Part shown: piece after piece, positions 5,493 through 6,357 of the stretch
How positions within the stretch are numbered: the stretch's first letter is position 1
How the letters are laid out: every line of letters starts with the position of its first letter
Assembly (NCBI GenBank): GCA_945885645.1
Contig: CAMCYV010000088.1
Span: forward strand, 1 to 6,357
Direction: 5' to 3'
Source: Bifidobacterium breve
GTDB lineage: Bacteria; Actinomycetota; Actinomycetes; S36-B12
Length of the DNA stretch: 6,357 nt
Notes under the pieces: model-generated
Seen by the model: only the letters and a program-made list of their open reading frames with translations
What the model was told of the DNA's origin: nothing
Databases searched by the model: none
Made by a program: the position numbers and the translations under genes

Positions 5493-6210
5493 AGTGTCCC
5501 ATTCCAAGTCCGCCATCAACGGGAATAACTGCGCCAGAAATATAGGCACCTTCCTGAGATACGAGGAACTTAATTACCTGTGCAACTTCACTCGGTTCAC
5601 CGTAGCGACCGGCCGGAATTGTGTCCAAAATTGCCTTCTTCGTACTCTCATCAAGGGATGCGGTCATATCGGTATCGATGAATCCGGGTGCGACGACATT
5701 GATTGTGATTCCACGACTGGCAACCTCGCGGGTCAGTGAGCGTGCAGCTCCGACCAGGCCCGCCTTGGATGCGGCGTAATTCACCTGCCCCGCACTACCC
5801 AAGAGACCTACAACGGAAGAAATGAAAACAATCCGACCACTCTTTGCCTTAATCATGGGGCGTAATACCCGTCGAGCTAGTCGAATAGATCCGATCAAGT
5901 TTGTGTTAATCGTATCCTCGATATCTGCATCGCTCATCCGCATGAGCAGCGAATCTCGAGTAATTCCAGCATTAGCGATAAGTATTTCGATTGGACCGAA
6001 TCGGTCCTCAATCTCGGTGATCGAATTCTCGATGGATCCAGCATCGCTCACATCAATACGAACACTAGATATCCCAGGGCTCGAACTCGCTTCACCCGTT
6101 CGTGATCCAATAACGACTTGATACCCGGCTTCTGCAAGCAGGTGTCCCGTTGCCGCGCCTATCCCGCGGTTGCCTCCCGTGATAAAGACAATTCCCAACT
6201 TCTCGCCCAC
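5491..6210 (-). CDS. fabG: 3-oxoacyl-[acyl-carrier-protein] reductase, FabG/MabA-like
   Basis: FabG reduces 3-oxoacyl-ACP to 3-hydroxyacyl-ACP, the first reductive step of type II fatty acid elongation, using NADPH in the family. The 239-residue protein is a classical SDR. It has the glycine-rich dinucleotide motif TGGNRGIG (11-18), NAG at 80-82, catalytic N104, S132, Y145 and K149 with standard Ser-Tyr spacing of 13, VVAPGFIDTDMT at 172-183, and the C-terminal YISGAVIPVDGGLGMGH typical of mycobacterial MabA. The N-terminus is short, as in SDRs that start directly at the Rossmann strand. The start is GTG at 6210, directly after the TAG of the upstream dodecin gene, with GAGGA 7 nt upstream inside that gene. 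Order fabG then fabI is the same as mabA-inhA in mycobacteria and indicates a shared operon. Confidence 0.95.
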   Translation of the reverse strand: MGEKLGIVFITGGNRGIGAATGHLLAEAGYQVVIGSRTGEASSSPGISSVRIDVSDAGSIENSITEIEDRFGPIEILIANAGITRDSLLMRMSDADIEDTINTNLIGSIRLARRVLRPMIKAKSGRIVFISSVVGLLGSAGQVNYAASKAGLVGAARSLTREVASRGITINVVAPGFIDTDMTASLDESTKKAILDTIPAGRYGEPSEVAQVIKFLVSQEGAYISGAVIPVDGGLGMGH

Positions 6211-6357
6211 CTATTGATCCTCGAGGCGGTAACCAACACGCACTGTGACCTGAAAATGATTAACGACATTCTCTCGCACATATCCACGGATCTGATCCAC
6301 CTCGAACCAATCCACGTGCTTGTGGAGCTCACCGGCCCGTTGCACTGCATTACGGAT
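6211..6357 (-). CDS. Dodecin, partial (start lies beyond the window)
   Basis: The last 48 residues of a small protein are present, open from the window edge to a TAG at 6211-6213. The sequence runs from IRNAVQRAGELHKHV through WFEVDQIRGYV and HFQVTVRVGYRLED. This is the hallmark of dodecins, dodecameric flavin-binding proteins of about 68-70 residues that store or buffer FMN, riboflavin or lumichrome. The tryptophan in DWFEV is the residue that stacks on the flavin ring, and the glutamine in HFQVTV matches the one contacting it. About 20 N-terminal residues are missing because the window ends. The stop codon directly abuts the fabG GTG, so the two are very likely co-transcribed and coupled. 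A different overlapping frame at 6159-6350 does not encode a recognisable protein. Confidence 0.9.
   Translation of the reverse strand: MRNAVQRAGELHKHVDWFEVDQIRGYVRENVVNHFQVTVRVGYRLEDQ
6218..6222 (-). promoter_or_regulatory. Shine-Dalgarno of fabG inside the dodecin 3' end
   Basis: GAGGA on the minus strand lies 7 nt before the GTG of fabG, within the last codons of the dodecin gene. It supports the GTG at 6210 as the true start and implies translational coupling with dodecin. Confidence 0.65.

Noticed and set aside
6159..6350. Minus-strand open frame of 63 codons over the dodecin-fabG junction
   Set aside because: A different frame through the same bases encodes the dodecin C-terminus and the fabG N-terminus, both clearly recognisable, so this frame is spurious.

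Overview
The window looks like a chromosomal segment of an actinobacterium (Actinomycetota) with intermediate base composition, about half GC by eye and lower than Streptomyces or Mycobacterium. The reasons are family-specific. There is a GarA/OdhI-type FHA protein, an FtsR-type MerR regulator and a DUF151 protein next to gcvH and pgsA, an arrangement matching the Mycobacterium pgsA2...gcvH-garA-Rv1828-Rv1829 neighbourhood. There is also a fabG-fabI pair whose products resemble MabA and InhA, and a double-ACT SerB like mycobacterial SerB2. A low-GC or aquatic actinobacterial lineage is plausible, but this is inference.

Block 1 (positions 60-3413, all minus strand) is one compact transcription unit. 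In reading order it holds an unrecognised two-pass membrane protein, a CDP-alcohol phosphatidyltransferase (PgsA-like), GcvH, a zinc-ribbon/FHA protein (GarA-like), an FtsR-like MerR regulator and a DUF151/BFN-domain protein. Junctions are ATGA or TAATG overlaps or short gaps of 7-28 nt. It combines phospholipid synthesis, one-carbon/glycine metabolism, phospho-dependent control of central metabolism and a cell-division-type regulator. Downstream (positions 1-59) is a gene-free edge with a hexamer-periodic motif that may be an operator for the next gene.

Positions 3414-3509 are the divergent intergenic region. It contains a perfect 6-bp inverted repeat and probably the promoters for block 1 and for serB.

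Block 2 is serB (3510-4721, plus strand), which encodes phosphoserine phosphatase for serine synthesis. Its stop codon overlaps that of the convergent fabI by 4 bp, with no terminator between them.

Block 3 (4718-6357, minus strand) is dodecin (5' end cut by the window edge), then fabG, then fabI, tightly spaced. FabG and FabI supply the first and last reductive steps of the type II fatty acid elongation cycle. Dodecin is a small flavin-binding protein whose stop codon directly abuts the fabG start.

The genes are ordinary housekeeping families and no mobile element, CRISPR array, RNA gene or overtly novel system is visible. The points worth a second look are the GarA-like protein with a zinc ribbon and only one of the two usual phospho-threonines, the InhA-like FabI with a short substrate loop, the dodecin-fabG-fabI linkage, the unknown membrane protein leading block 1, and the two candidate operators.
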